64,000 nucleotides of DNA, taken from NCBI GenBank assembly GCA_964520525.1, contig CAZFNR010000008.1, positions 4,874 to 68,873 of the forward strand. The letters run 5' to 3'. Shown here piece after piece: positions 43,265 to 57,600 of the stretch (within the stretch, counting starts at the first letter, position 1; every line of letters begins with the position of its first letter). A program made the translations under genes and the position numbers. The DNA is from JAJPXC01 sp964520525. GTDB taxonomy: Bacteria > Bacteroidota > Bacteroidia > Bacteroidales > Muribaculaceae. The notes under the pieces are model-generated. The model saw only the letters and a list, made by a program, of their open reading frames with translations. It searched no databases and had not been told where the DNA came from.

Positions 43265-45628
43265 TTACTGCTGTGCGACGGCAGGCCGTGTGATTATGAC
43301 GGTGTTTGACTGCGGGCCTCGCCGACCGTCATCGAAACGCACGCTTATGTAGTACTCAGCTGATTCACCGGGCTCGAGTATCATGTCGGTATAGACAAAC
43401 TCATTTGGCGCTACATCGGTGACATATGCGAAGCCGTCCATGCGCGGTGTCTTGCGGTAAACACAATAGTAGAACGTGCCTTTGTCTGTCGGCGGCTGTG
43501 CGTGCCATGCCAGTCGTGTCTCGTTACGCCTGTCGTCGTAGATGCCTTCGAGCTTGATGGGGAAGCCCACATACTTCTCGCGTTCGACGCGGGCATTGAG
43601 GATTGGTGTCAGTCCGGAAGAAACATCCCAAAAGCTGACGGTCTCCACGGCATACTGGTAGGTTTCGTTTTTCTGCTCCGGCGTATCGTCGATTTGGAAC
43701 TTGTAGTCGTGCATGCGCACGGTGTCGCCGTCGACGGTGCCGAATCGTTTCCACTCTTTCTCGCCGCGTTTGCGCTTGAACACGACGTAGTGGCTGATGA
43801 GTTGGTCGCCGCCGCCTATCCATCGTATGTGTATCTGCTCGTTATCAACCCACATGCTGTCGAGGTGCGCTCGCGACGGTTTCATGATGTTGGGGCGTAG
43901 CACCTGCAGGGTGTCGCTTGAATAGCCTTGGTTGTTGTTCCAGTCCACGGCGCGCACAAAGTAGTAGATGTGTCGTTGGTCAACGTTGTTAGCCACGGTG
44001 TCCATGTAGGCGCGGTCGTAGAGATACCCTTGATTCAGACGGGTGAACTGATGGTAAGGAGCGTTGGCAAAGAACAATTCATAGTAGCGCACGTCGGTGG
44101 TGTCAGGCATATCCCAGTGGAGCAATATCGTGCCGTCGATGTCGGCATCGGCGCGAAGGTTTGTTGGCGCAACCGGGGGGCGCATATCAGTGATGTGCAT
44201 ATATTTCGGCATTCCGTATCCCATGTTGCCGGCGGTGTCGCAAGCGGCGATGGTTATCATGCTCGAGGGTATGTCTGTGACATCAACGCGCAGGATGGTG
44301 TCGGTGGGCATGATGTATTTTTTTGAGAGCAGACGCCACGTTTTCGATTCATCGCGCTCGGTGTAGTAGAGGGCTGTCATGTGGGTGAAATCGCGCTCAA
44401 AGGTATTCTTGTGGAAATGGATGTCGGCGTAGATTTTCGCCGCGGGGTCAGTCGTGTCGGGGCGCGTGATTTCTATATAGGATATTTCGGCTCCGTGCGG
44501 CGGGTCGAGGTCGGGATAATGCACGCGGTGTACGGGGCTCATCTCGGTCATGTCGCCGAAAGCGTCGTGAGCCTGCACGCGGTACTCATAGTCGCCAATC
44601 AACGGCACGTTGTCCTCATAGATGATGCTTTGGTCCTTCATCGAGAAGTCGAAGGGGGGGAAGTAAGGCTGCTTGTTGACTTTTGTCCACTCCTTGGGCT
44701 TATCGCTCGATGTCAACGCTTGTCCGCCGACGGGACGGCGGTATATCTCGAAGAAGCCGTTGTGCGGGTCGGTCCAACTGAGCGTGGCTTTGCGGTGACC
44801 GCTGATGCTGTCGCGCAGGTTGACGTCGTAAGCCTGAGGCTTGAACTTTTCGTTTTTCACATTCTCAGCGATGCCGTTGGTGATGAATATGCGTCCGGTG
44901 GTATCGGGTGTCGACGGCATGATGAAGTAGCTGTAGGTCGCTCCGCGACGCACGTTGCGGTCAGTGAAGCGCAGTGCGAGCGCATTTGCCAAGTCGGGGC
45001 GTCGCTCGGCGGCGATGTTGGCTCCGATGACACGCATCTTCTGGTCTTCGCCCACTTCGCTCAATGCCGCCACGGTTTTGGAGTCGTAGGACGTTTCCTG
45101 AGGTGTCAGCTCTCCGGCTCCGTAGAGTGAGCCCATGGCGAGGTATGCAAGGACATCTGTGGTATCGGGATAGTTGGCTCTGAACTCGTCTAACGATAAC
45201 GGCTTCAGCCCTCGGGCCAGAGTGTCGAGCTCGAACCCCTGCGTGCCCTCTTCGTGGCGCAGCACATCCACGCCTGTAAGCGTCAGGTAGCGCCAGTCGG
45301 GCCATTCCGCGACTGCCCAGCGGAGCGTGATGCTGTCGCCGTAAGCTCGTGTGGCAACCTGTATGGGGGCTTCAGGTTTGTCGTCTGCACGGCGCAGGGC
45401 GGAATCGCGTTGCGGGTTCATCGTGGTGCCGGGGATGTAGTAGTCGGGCGCGTTGGCGCCAAGCTTCTCCGCGCCCTTCCCGGAGGGGGAGGGCGCAAGG
45501 GCGGAGATGGCGGTTGCCGAAAGCAGAGCCATAGCTGCGATTAGCAAACCTTTGTGACGACCTGTGGGGGTCGAACTTTTGCCGGCCTGTAAGCCATGTT
45601 TTGCAAACATTTTGCTTTTCCTATTCAT
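43265..45628 (-). CDS. Secreted multi-fibronectin type III protein
   Basis: A 787-aa protein with an extended basic N-terminus and a hydrophobic signal segment at about 28-45. Several fibronectin type III units follow (about 275-380, 480-580, 585-690 and 695-785), marked by ATLSWTDPHNGFFEIYRR, GTILLHWDMPDTTDVRYYEL, QIHIRWIGGGDQLISHYVVF and TRLAWHAQPPTDKGTFYYCV, with matching YxYRVQAHDAFG-type strands. There is no T9SS tail and no catalytic motif. It lies 48 nt after the giant gene and is very likely cotranscribed. A scaffold or binding partner role is inferred. Confidence 0.82.
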   Translation of the reverse strand: MNRKSKMFAKHGLQAGKSSTPTGRHKGLLIAAMALLSATAISALAPSPSGKGAEKLGANAPDYYIPGTTMNPQRDSALRRADDKPEAPIQVATRAYGDSITLRWAVAEWPDWRYLTLTGVDVLRHEEGTQGFELDTLARGLKPLSLDEFRANYPDTTDVLAYLAMGSLYGAGELTPQETSYDSKTVAALSEVGEDQKMRVIGANIAAERRPDLANALALRFTDRNVRRGATYSYFIMPSTPDTTGRIFITNGIAENVKNEKFKPQAYDVNLRDSISGHRKATLSWTDPHNGFFEIYRRPVGGQALTSSDKPKEWTKVNKQPYFPPFDFSMKDQSIIYEDNVPLIGDYEYRVQAHDAFGDMTEMSPVHRVHYPDLDPPHGAEISYIEITRPDTTDPAAKIYADIHFHKNTFERDFTHMTALYYTERDESKTWRLLSKKYIMPTDTILRVDVTDIPSSMITIAACDTAGNMGYGMPKYMHITDMRPPVAPTNLRADADIDGTILLHWDMPDTTDVRYYELFFANAPYHQFTRLNQGYLYDRAYMDTVANNVDQRHIYYFVRAVDWNNNQGYSSDTLQVLRPNIMKPSRAHLDSMWVDNEQIHIRWIGGGDQLISHYVVFKRKRGEKEWKRFGTVDGDTVRMHDYKFQIDDTPEQKNETYQYAVETVSFWDVSSGLTPILNARVEREKYVGFPIKLEGIYDDRRNETRLAWHAQPPTDKGTFYYCVYRKTPRMDGFAYVTDVAPNEFVYTDMILEPGESAEYYISVRFDDGRRGPQSNTVIITRPAVAQQ

Positions 45629-45676
45629 GTTATATTCTTCTATTCTTAAGTCATGCGATTGAGTTCAACATCAAAA

Positions 45677-48600
45677 TCATGAGCCGGAACCTATTAGGTC
45701 AATCTCGTGCCTATCGCCAGCGGGTGTAGTGATGATGATTCTGCTGGAGCAGTCTCCTTTCTTATTAGGCTTGAACTTCACGTTAACCTTCTGCGAACTT
45801 ACCGTGCCATTGGAATGGTCGTACTTCCTAGTGTCTTTCCCGTTGAGGTCGAAACCGTCGTTTGGAATGCAGAGTGCCTTGATGTTACCGTTGTAGGCAA
45901 TGTTGGAGCCGCTAAGATTGAAGTTCAAAGTCAACGATTTGCCCTTCTTGACACTGCCGAAATTCATAGTGTAAACGTAGCAGCCGCGGCTGTAGTCGTA
46001 ACCTCCGCCCGAAAGCGTTCCGGTGCCGCTTGAGAGCTTGATTTTCGGTGTGAGTATATAGCCGGAGAGGTTGATATACTTGGTGTCGGCATTGCTGTTG
46101 GATAGTACCACGCGGTCATTGATACTGCCAAAGGGGCTGCCAGTGGCGTTGAACTTGATTGTCAAATCGGTTGATTTTTCAATGCTGGAGGTGCCTACCG
46201 TAAACTTGCTGTTGCTGCCTTTTTCTAATGACACAAGGATGTTGCCGGGGAGGTCGTTGATGCGGTCGACGTGTATCTTCACAGAAGATGTGGAACCATA
46301 TCTGAGGCGACCGAAGTCGAACGACGAGCTGCTAACGGTGATAACGGGCTTGGGCGCTGTTCCGGTGACTGTAACCGTGCGCGTCGCACCCGGCGTGGAG
46401 ATTACCACCTGAGCTGTATGAGTGCCGGGAGCGGTGGGCTTGTAGGTCACGGTAACCACTGTGCTCGGCACAGTGCCATTGCTTTGCGAAATCACGGTCT
46501 TGTTGATATTGAACATGCCGGCATCGGCACCGGTGATTGACAGCTGGAGATAGCCGTACTTGTCATATGCCAGGTTGCTGCCGCTTACTGAGAAGGTGCT
46601 TGTGGCCGGGTTCAGCAATGTGGCATTGAATGACATCGAAGTCTTGCTAACCGTCAGCGAGGGCGTGATGCCTGTGCCGGTGAACTTGATGGTGCGCTTG
46701 TAGGCGCCCGTCGCGGTGAGGTAAATCTCTGCCGAACGAGCTCCCGGTGTCTGCGGCGAGAAGTAAACCGTCACGTCACCTTCCTTGCTGAGCTTGGTGG
46801 TCCCCAATCTGAGGTCTTCGGCATTGATGCCTCCCTTGCTGATGGTAACAGGCCAGGTGAGGCCGTCGCCGCTGACGTGCAGCTTAACGCTTGCGCAGTC
46901 GCTGTCGTCACTAGGCTTCAGACGCTTCGAACCGAATGTGTAGCCTGTCATGTCGTTGGTTGATGTCTTCAGTGTGACTTTAATCGACTTCATAACCACC
47001 GTAGCGGTGAGCTTGATGGTCTTCGATACCGAACCGTCGGGGGTCGTTATCGTAATCATGCCCTCATAGTTCTCTTTGCCGGAAGTGGCTGAAGTGTAGG
47101 GCGCGATGAATCTCACCTTACGGGATGCCTTAGCCACCGTGTTGTTAGAGTTAGCGGCGTACGAAGGAGCTGATGTATTACCGTTGAAGTAGCCTGCGGC
47201 ATCGGCAATTTGGAATCCTTCGCCGGTAACCTTAACCGAAAGTGCCTGCCCGGTAGGAATGTTCATACCCTCGTATGTGAAGGTCTGATCCTGCTGACCA
47301 TTAAGCTCGGTCTTGAAGGTAAGCGAGGTCGGACTGACGGTAACGTTCTGTTTGGCGACCACACCCTTCAACGGGATAACCAAGTCGTCGGCGCCCTCAC
47401 AAGAGATTGTGAGCGTACCCTCGTAGGTTCCGGTAGAAGTGGATTTGAAGGTGACATCCCAATAGTCGTCGCCGGTACCGCTGCTGACATAGCGTTTGTT
47501 GGTCTTGCTGTCGTAGTAGTCAGAATGGCTGTTGACAGTGAAACCTTCTCCGGTTACCGTGGCGGTAGTCTTGCCAAGGCTTGTGTTGCTGCGTTTGACG
47601 ACAATCATATCGCTTGTCTTCGAAGTGCCTGCGGGCATACTGCCGAAGTCGATGGCGCTGATGTTGGCGGTAATCTTGCCTGAAGCCTTCTCCACGCCTG
47701 CGGCACGGAACAGTATGTTCTGTGCTTCCGCTCCCTCGGCGGTTGCGCTGAGGTCGACAAGCAGTCGCGAATTTGCCATTGTCGGTTTGAACGTGATAAG
47801 GACAGAACCGCTGACGTCGGGTTGGTTGCTTAGCCCGCGAGCCTGTCTGTTGTTGAGCTCGGTCACGTTGATGGAGAACTCTCCCAAATATTCGGGATGA
47901 CCGTTGTTGTTTGAGAGTTTCAGGTGTACCTTGCCGTCGCCGAAGTAGAGGTCTTGGGCGTTGACAAAGATTCTTATCTCCTTATTCTCCCCGACGACGG
48001 TTTGGCCGAAATTCATGTCGTCGTTAACGGGTTGCAGTTTTTCATTGCCGTCCAGATAACTCAACGAAATCTTCGGCTCGGCCATGACACCGTTGAGAGC
48101 AACGATGGTGGGCTCGACACCGTTGGCTGTCAGCTCGATGGTGCCGGCATAGCGTCCGCGGTTGTTGGGCTTGAATGTCACGGTCAAGGTAGACTGGTTG
48201 GTATTGATAGCGGTCTTGTCAACCGAGAATACATCGGAGCCCTCGGCTACCTTCACAGTGACAGGTGTGCTGAAGTTGTTGCGCGTGACGTCGATGGTCA
48301 TCTTGGCCGATTGAGCGCCTGAGCCAACTTTCAGAACCGGGAAGTCGAGCGTGTCGCGGCTGACTTGTATCCCATTGTAAGGCTCGCCGTAGCCTTCGAG
48401 ACGGATTGTCCTGACGATGGAGTCGGGCTGGAGGACACCCGATGCGGTGCGCAGCGTGATGGTGCCGGTGTAGAGTTTGTTACGTTTCTTCGGCTTGAAT
48501 GTCACGGTGCGGGTGGTGTTAACCACGCCGTCAGTGTGATCAATCTTACCGGTTGAAGAGAACGTGAACGGATTCTCATTCTTAGGCCCGTCGTACACAA

Positions 48601-51600
48601 ACGACCACTGAATATTGCCGTCCATGACGATGTTGGAACCGGTCACGGTGAGCTTCTGTTGTTCCGTCTTGCCCTCGTTGGCGTGGAACTCCAGCGTGGT
48701 ATTGTCGGCGCCGTTTACCTTGAATTGAGGCGTCATCACGGCACCGCGCAACGTTATAATCGTATCGGTGACGTAACGTTCGGTCTGACCGCGTGTGGCT
48801 GATATGCGCTGGAGTTCAAGTCTGTATGTCCTGACATCTTCGCTGCCGTCAGTCTTAGCTGAATAACTCTTTGACGGCTTGAACGTGATGCTGATGTTCT
48901 TGTCGAAGGTGTAGCCATCGCCATACTCCCACGTTACTTCGCTGCGTACATAATCCGAGCCATCGGGGATAGCCTTAATTCTGTACTTCTTAGCCACGAG
49001 GTCGGTGCCGACAATCTTGATGATGTTCGACGCGCTTCCGCCGACGCGGCATTTGCCGAAGTCAACCGTGTCGGTCTGAACGCCATTGACATACAGCTTC
49101 AGCTCTGGCGTAGGTGATATGCACTTGCCTTCAAGTTTGAGGTAGGCAGTGTCGCGGTCGGTGGTGAGTGTAATCACGCCTACCGACTTCTTGCCGCCTG
49201 CATTTGGCTTAAAGGTTACCAAAACACTCTTGTTGGAAACGGTGCCGTTCTTATGGTCAAGTTTCAACTTGCCGTCTACGCGGTCGTACTTCTCTTTTGG
49301 ATCAAGTTCGAATACTCCGTCACCATCGTTAGTGAGTTTGAGCTTAATGTTGCTGTTGTAGGCTATCCACTCACCGTCAACTCTGATGTTGAGTTCCGAT
49401 GTCATGTCGCGCTCCATTTCGGGGAAGAGGAGCGGTTTGACGAGTGTGTCGCTCTTTTCGGTTGAAACCATTCCGCTGACGGTGGGCAAGCTGACTATGA
49501 TACGAGGTTGCTTGCAGACGCCGCTGACATTAATGGTCTGCGTTTCGGCATTTTCGCACTGCACGGCAATGACACCGGTGTACGAGCCTGGGCTCTGCGG
49601 GTTGAATGTCACTGTTACGGTGCCACTCTTCTTCAGCCAGCTCTTGTCGACGGAGAACGCTTTGGTGCCTTTCTGGTCGACAGTAATCTTGATGACGTCG
49701 GTCAGATTAGAGCTGTTGATGCTGAACTCTAATTCTTTGGAATCTTTGAGACGCGTATCGGCGAACGTCATGGTGCGCACTGTCTCTTTGCTGAGGTTGG
49801 TGCTCTCCTTGATGCTGCTTCCGCTGATGCTGATGGTGCCGGTGTAGGTAGTTGACGATTGTTTGTTAGTGGTCGTGCCGTCGATTTCGCCGCCGCCGGA
49901 GCCACCGCTGCCGGAGCCGCCGCCTTCAGACGTGCCGGGCGTTGACGACCCGGAGGTGCCGTCATTGTCGATGATGCCGGTGGAGATGTTGCGGACTACT
50001 GCCGAGGTGAACGGGTTGCTGATGTAGTATCTGCGGTAGTACGCCTGGTTTGATGTTGAGGCTTGGCTTCCGGCAAACACCGTCCAACGCTGCTCTTTGA
50101 AGTTCCACGCATTGACTCGGTAGTCGGTGAAGTCCATGCGGCTCACGTTCTTCAGCGCCTGCTCGCAGTCAAATGGAGCCTTGTACTTATTGCCGTTGGC
50201 GAAATTGGCGCGCAGAGTGGTGTTATTGCCGTTGGCGTCTTTGTCGCTCAGGAAGTAGGCGTGGCAAGCGTTGTCCTCATCTTGGATGAAGAGGCATTCC
50301 ACTCCGTTGATGACTGCGACTGAGTCGGCGTCAGTTGCCAAGGCCGTCACTTTCTTGCCCATGGCATCCTTGTAAATCTGGTATGTCTTATCGCCGCCGC
50401 CGTTGTAGTTGGCGCCGAGATAGATGCGCTGAGCGTATGATTTGTCCTTGAAACGCCAGTGCATGGCTTCATCTTTTACCACCCATTCCTTCTTGGTATG
50501 CATGGCATTCCATTCCAAGCTTGCGATGCTTTCATCAATTACACCCGTTGTGCCGGGATTGATTTGCAGCGCGCCCTTTTCAAGGTTTACGGCGAGTTCG
50601 CGCACGATAGCATATTGATAGTAGGGCACGTTGAGAGTGTAGCTTGTCGCTTCATCGGTGCCGCTGGTAAAGGTCGCTGACTTGTCCTTATGGGTAGAGA
50701 GCCAGTTTTTCCACGAACGATTGTCGGCCTTGTCGTTCCATCCTTGCACTTCCGCGTCGTAGAGTTTCTTGGCAAGGTCGGTTGAGAGGTCGGCGCATAC
50801 TTGCGTGAGGTTACGGTACATGGTGAGCACGTCGGCTGAGTTGCACGGTGCCCAGGCACGCACGCCCTGTCCCTGTCCGATGCGGCTGTCTTCGACGGCA
50901 CGCAGCGGATAGACTGTCTGTTCGTTGGCGAGGATGGTGCCGCTCAAGAAGAAGTTTCGGCGATTGGCCAGATAGCCGTCCCAAATTTGCTGTGTCGCTT
51001 GCTTGTTCATCAGTTGCCCCAGCTCATAGGTGTGAGCGTCGAACGGCGACTGTATGGCTAATGAAGCCGTGGTGGTGACATCGAGCTTGAGGCGATCGGA
51101 TTTGAAGCGGTAGCCTGCCACGAAGCACAGATTTGACATATAGCTCATATAAGCCATCGGGTCGATGGTGATGGCCGGCACGCTGCCTGCCATGGCAAAG
51201 CCTGAGCAAGCACTGCCACCGAGATAATTCTCGTCAATCTGCCGGTGGAAACCGGTTGTGTAGAGCATCTTGTCGAGACGCGTGCCATAGAAGATGCTGT
51301 CGTAGGTGACGGTCGCGTCTTTCGTGTCGCAAAGTTTCAGCGGTATGCTGGCGACGATGCGAGAGTAGGTGTGTGGTTCGTCCACGATGCCCTTCTTCTC
51401 GACAGTGACGATGTAGAGCTGTTTGCTGTCGTCGGTGTCATCGTCGTTGCTTGGGGTGACAGCGGCGGGTGACGATGACATTATTGCCTTGACATCGTCG
51501 ACCGATCCTGATCTGACCCTTGTGGTGGCCTCTCTCACGGTGACACGATATTGTGACGATGCCAGGTGTGTGGAGTCGCCGGTGTCGTCGTTGACGTGGT

Positions 51601-54600
51601 ATTTTTTCTCAAGGTCGGCCTTAGTGTTGTCGGCATTGACGCGGCCATAGACTTGCTTCGGTGTCTCAGCTTCTGTCCACGAGTCGGCCTTTTCGATTTC
51701 AGTCCAAGTGTAGAGCAGACGCAGGGTGTAGTCGTCGCCTTTGGTCATCTGCGCCGTGAACGCCTTTTCGGGCATCAGTATGCAGACGCTGTCGTTGGCA
51801 ACCCACCGGTTGGGGATGGACTCGAGCAGCTTGCCATCTTTCTCGGCATAGCATACGCCGTCGTAGTTGTCGATGCGGGCGTAGTTCCAGTCCATGGTCT
51901 CAGTGCTGTCGTTGGTAACAGTGATGGTTTTGGTGACTGTGCGCTTTGTGTCTAAGGTCACTTCCTCTTCCTTGGAATATTTGAATGTGTGAGTGTTGGA
52001 GGTGAATGGATGTGTTCCGGAATAGAGCCGCCATTGCAGGTCGCCCTCGTTGAAGTAGGTGCCGCTGATATCCTCTGAGAGTGAAATCATCGGGTTGCGC
52101 ACGTCCGTTTCGCGGGCGTTGACGCTCTGGCCCTCGTCGCGGATGTAGGTCACGCCATCGTCAATAGATTTCTGCGGCATGGGGTAAGCCACGCGGGTAT
52201 AGTCTTGCAAGTCGACTGAGTTGCCCGACATGGCGTCTGCCTTCAGTTCTTCTTCGTCATCGCCGCTGCCGGGAGCGCCGTAAGTGGCGATGTAGTATGA
52301 CTTCGACTGTGTCCACGGTGTTGCCTCATACCGGCCTTTCGTGGTGTTCCAAGTCTCCGGGTCTTCCCAACGTCCGCCGCGGAACTCCTGCGCGCGGCCG
52401 GTCACGGTGATGCGTACAATCTTGCCGGCGGGTAGCTTGCTGAGATTGAGTATGATTTGCTCACCGGAGATTGACCAGTTGGTGATATAGTGTTTTTGTG
52501 GATCTTCTGCCGATCCGGGGCCGAGGCGGCGTTTAGCGTTGGCGTAAGCCTCTTGCTGGCGTTGCGCCTCGGTGAGGTCAGAGCGTTGGCTTGCTTCCTG
52601 ATAAGCTTTCTGATATGCGCTGGCGTATGCTGCGGAGTCAACGCTGACATTGTAGCCGCGCTCGGCTGAAAGCGAGTCGTTGAATACTTGCAGGTAGGGT
52701 TGTGCGTCATCGTCAAGGTGGAAGCGGAATGTGCGGCTGGCGAGCAGTGAGAACTCTGCCGCGCCGTTACCGCTCGACGATTGCTTGATGCGCTCTTCCT
52801 CGGTGGGGTCGATTACGCGCGTCGATTTGTCGATAGACGCCGTGGTCGTAATCTGAGGCTTGACCGATAGGTTGGGGCTGACTTTCTTCTCGCAGGCTTC
52901 AGCTGCTGTGGCATAACCCATGGAGATGTCGCCGAACAGTTCATAGTCATCAAGGGCGTTGCCGAGACACAACTGGCAGTAATTGCCGCAAGTGAATTGG
53001 AAGGTCTTGTTGATGTGGATGAGTCCGCCCAGGAGCTTCACGTTGGCTCTGAGCTTACCGCGGAAGTAGTTGGGGTTCGGTAGCTTCGCCTCAAGCACGC
53101 CGCCGAGTCCTGCGCTGGCTAAAGGAATGTCGCCATTCCAAAAACCGAGGTAGACGCGGAAACCGAGCGAAGCATACATATAGGCATAGAGTTGTCCGCT
53201 GCCATACCAGCCTTTGTAGCCGGGACGGCCGCCATTGAGGTTGACACACTGTGCGTTGGCCGACAGCTTGACAATCGAGAGATCAAAACCGGCTTCGGCG
53301 CCGATGGAACCATAGAGGAGGCCAAGGTCCAAACCGATGCGACCCCAGGCATGGGCGCCAATCATGACACCGCCGTTGATTTTGGCGTTGGCGAGCACTT
53401 CGTTGAGGGTGCGGCTGCGTGCGCTGTTGGCTGCCGACATATTGTCGCTCTTGACGGTGCCATGTGTGTCGCCGTCAAGGAATTTTTGTACTGTTTTGGG
53501 CAGTGGCGGCAATTGGCCGTTGTTGGGCAGTTCGCTACCTATGCAGAGATAGGCGTCGGCACCCACACTGACTGAGACAACGGGACTTTCGAAATCCACA
53601 AGGATAAATTTACAACGCTTATCCTCGTCGGGTTGACCCAGATAGACGTGCCATAGCACGTTATTGAGCTCCTGACCGCCCTTTTTGCTCTGTATGCGTA
53701 TGTCGAGCGATGCTGAGCCGTGTCCTAATTTAGGACCGCCATCATCGTCTTCGGTGTCGGTTTTTGTCTCTTCCTTGTAGGCTTCAACAGGGTCTTTGCC
53801 TGTCTTTTTGTGGTCGCCCTTGTCGCCCATGGCGCCGGTGAAAGATAAGGCGGCATCTTTCACTACCGTAACAGCTTCGCCCCATTCTTTCTCAGCCATG
53901 GCTTTCTTTTGCTCGACGGATTTGTTGAAGGCTTCCAGACCCTCTGACATATATTCCTTAAGCTCATCGGGTAACAGTCCCGTGGCGCCGGCTTCAACGC
54001 TGGCGTTGAGCTGGAAGTAGCGGTCTTGGTCATCATTTTGATATAAGATGACTGTCTTGGCGTTGATGACACCCTCCAGAGCCGTGACTTTACCGTCAAG
54101 TTTGAAAGTGGAGAGTCGGTAACTGTTGCTGTTTTTGCTCTTCATCACCGCCACGGCGAGGTTGAAGTCGCCGTCAAAGGTGACTTGGTCGGCGGTAGCG
54201 AGACCCACGTCAAAGAGTATGCCGATGGCACCCTTGCTGGGTGTGGGATGCAACTCGTCGTTGGGTTTATATACGCAGTTAAAGTAGAACGCGCCGCCGA
54301 GTTTCTTCATCGTTATGGGCCCCATGGGGATGCCTAACTTCCCGCCGGCTGTGACGTTGAGGAAGCCATAGCTGTAGCGGTCGCCGGCTTCGGGCTGGTA
54401 GCTATAGTACCCGCCTGCCACCTTGCACTCGATGAACTTGCTGCCGATGCTCATATCGACATTGCCGTCGAAGCCTTTTTTGTCACTGGCGGTCGAAACG
54501 TTGAACGTGCCGTCGAGTTTCAGTCCGGTGGTCGAAACGTGGACACCCACCTTGCTGATGTCGGTGCCCCCGTAGGAGAGTGAATATTCTGAGAATTTAA

Positions 54601-57600
54601 GCGGATTTTTGGGGATATTGACATTGGCTTTGAACTTCAATTCAATGTCACCGCCGATGGATAGCTCGTCGCAGAAGGTGATGCCTCCGCCAAGGGTGAA
54701 CGAGAGCACCTTGTCTGTGAAGTCGAGGTCATATTTTTTCAGCGCGAAAGTGAACGGCCCAATCTTCTTTTCCTTTGACGCCAAGCCCCATTGTCCATAG
54801 TCGAACCATAGGCTTCCAAGCTCTATTTCGCTGCCGTCGGTAAAGTTGAATTTAAGGAGTTTTTTCCCCTCTTTGTCTTTTTTCTTTCTCTCCTCAATCG
54901 CTTTTTGATGCTTTTCGCGGAACTCCGTTGCATATGCCACTTTAAAATCGCTCGCTTTGACGTTGGAGACGCGCAAGCCTGTAAAGTGGAGTTCGGGCAA
55001 GGTCAAGTCAATGGGCAGTTTCCCTGTGTATTCCTTAATCTTGTCGTTGGACGACAAGGCATCGGCAATCGACACTTCACCACCGATAAGCAGCTCGGCC
55101 TGTGTCTTCAGCTTGCCGTCGGCATCGGGCACGGCTTCAAGAAGGAAGTAGGTGAGGTCTTTGTTCACTTTAAGGTCGCCGAGCCAAAAGTCCATATTCA
55201 AGTCCTTGACTTGCGAGGTCTTGAATACGTAGGCATAACCGCTGCCGGTGATACCCTCGCGGCCGCGGCGCATCTCTACCTCCTGGTTGTAGATGTCGCA
55301 GCGGAAGTCTACTTTGCCCGTGAACAAGGGCACCATGAGTTGGCCGGTAAAGTAGAACTTGTCGAAGTTGTTTTGGACAATATTCACCATCAGTGAGTCG
55401 AGCGCGAAGCCGAAACCGGTGATGGAGCCTTCCTTGCCGTGGTAGTCCAAAATGTTGGCGGCACCGATGGATGATGAGAAGCCGGTAGCGTCGATGAGCG
55501 TGTTGAACAGTCCCACTTGCAGTGGCTCAGCGTTGTCGTCGTTGGATAGCGTCACCGATTCGGGGAACTTCATGCTCAACGATTTGATGTAGACACCCAT
55601 CCATTTGTCGTCATCTTTTTCCCACTCGGTGTTAGACTTGTCATAGCCTGAGGGGAAACTGGGCTTGATGCCGGGTATTTTCTCTTTCGTATGGTCTACA
55701 AGCACCTTTTCACCCACTGAGAAGGTATATCCCGGCAGGTCGACATGCTGGAAGGGGTCGAGGGTGGCGTAGGCATACCAATCCCACCCTGACAACTTCG
55801 TCGCGTCTTGACCGTTTTGCTCCTTGACGGGAGGACTGACCTCGGTCTCGATGTGAAGCTTGGCATTATCTTCGGTCATCTTGTTGTTGGCATCAACTTT
55901 CTTGATGTCGGGCAGCGTCATGTCGATGGAGAGATGTGCCAGCTCAAAGCGGCTGTTGCTCCACGAGACGAAACATCCGTCCTCAGGCTCGATGACGTTC
56001 TTGGGAGCCTTGAACGTGCAGTCGTAGTCAGTGTCGGGGTCTTTTATCTGGAAGTCCTTGAGCAGTGCGATTGTAGTGCCGTCGGGGATAAGGCTTTTCG
56101 GCGAGATGCAGATACGCGGCGCGCCGAACATCAGCACTTGTCCCTCGGTAACCTTGCTGTCAGGCACCTTATATGTGGCGAAGAGGTCCATTGTCGCCGA
56201 TGTGGCGGTGAACTTCATCTTCGAGATGGTCACATCGAGCGGCATGGCGTTGTAGGCGTCGGAGAGCTTCAGCGGGAAAGTGACGTTTGACAACTCCGCT
56301 TTCGTGACTAAATTTTTGCATCTTGACAGATAATCGGCATACTTTCCGAACTCCGAGCTTCCAAGCTCATCGCCGAGCGACTGCAGTTTGCCGTTGATTT
56401 TGCCTTGTATCTGATTGGCGTATGGAATCCCTGAGTCACCGATGAGGTTGTCAAGCCCCCAGTCGGAGTAGAGCTTCTCTACGGTCTCGAAGCCCGCAGG
56501 TTTCGTCTGTCCTTTGCCCTCGAAAGTTTCCACGGTGCCGCTGATGACCTGCCCGTCGGTATTGACGGCAATGTCGTCAAACTTCACGGCAAGCATCCAC
56601 TTGTAGCCGCTAAGCGGTTCCCACATCACATGGCCGGTGCCTTTGAAGTGGCCTGGCTTGTTTTCGATATCAGCCACCCCGTTTTCGTCGTCAAGGAAGA
56701 GCGTGTATTCTCCGATTTGCAGCTCGCCGGGCAACGACTTCGCTTTCTTGTCGGTGAGCGTGGTGTTGGTAATCTCCACGTCGTTGGAGCACTCGAAGTA
56801 TCGCTTTGAGAATGCCGATGTCATGGCGAAGTCGACGATGTTGCACTCTTCATCGACATAATATACCGAGGAACTGTTGATGCAGGCCGGCACCACGCGC
56901 ATGAGCAAATAGTCACCGTCCGATACCTTCGCTTGGATATCTTCCCATTGGATTGTGTCGGAAGTCGCCGTGAGCCAATTGAGCGAGTCTTTGGCGAGAT
57001 CCCCCTTGGGCAGAGTGAAGATGGGCTCTTTTGCGAGCATCTCCTCGCGTTTGAGATATTCTTTAGCGGCGTATACCTCTATCTTATAGGCGAACTTCAA
57101 CGTGTCGGGTTGCGAACCCTTGCCGCCAAGATACCATGGCTCGTCCCATCCCACCGTGATGTTGGTGTTGGTGAAAAGTTTACGGGCTCCATTCAGCGGT
57201 GAAAACAGCGGTGTGGTGATTTCGGGATTCTTGAAGCGGTAGAGTGAATCGGGTTGTCCGCTCGAGCCCCATCCTATTGCGGAGATTTCGTTGTCATCCT
57301 CTGGCTCTTCCGGTTTGGGCGTTTCGGGCACGACTATCTTGGTATAGTCTTTCACGCGGAGTGGAAGCAGGTTACTCTTGCCCTGGTTTTGTATCTCCAC
57401 ATAGCCGATAGTCCCTTCTTGTTGACTGTTGGTGCGTGCCGTGATTTGCGCAACGTATGTCTCGGTTTCAGAGAACTGTTTGATGACAAGCGCCGGAATT
57501 AGGCACGACGTGGTCGTCAGCCCGTTTATCTGGTAGACGACGCGGCTGTTGTCCATGGCGCGGTCGTAACTCTCGCCGACCCCTGCCTGCACGATTTTAA

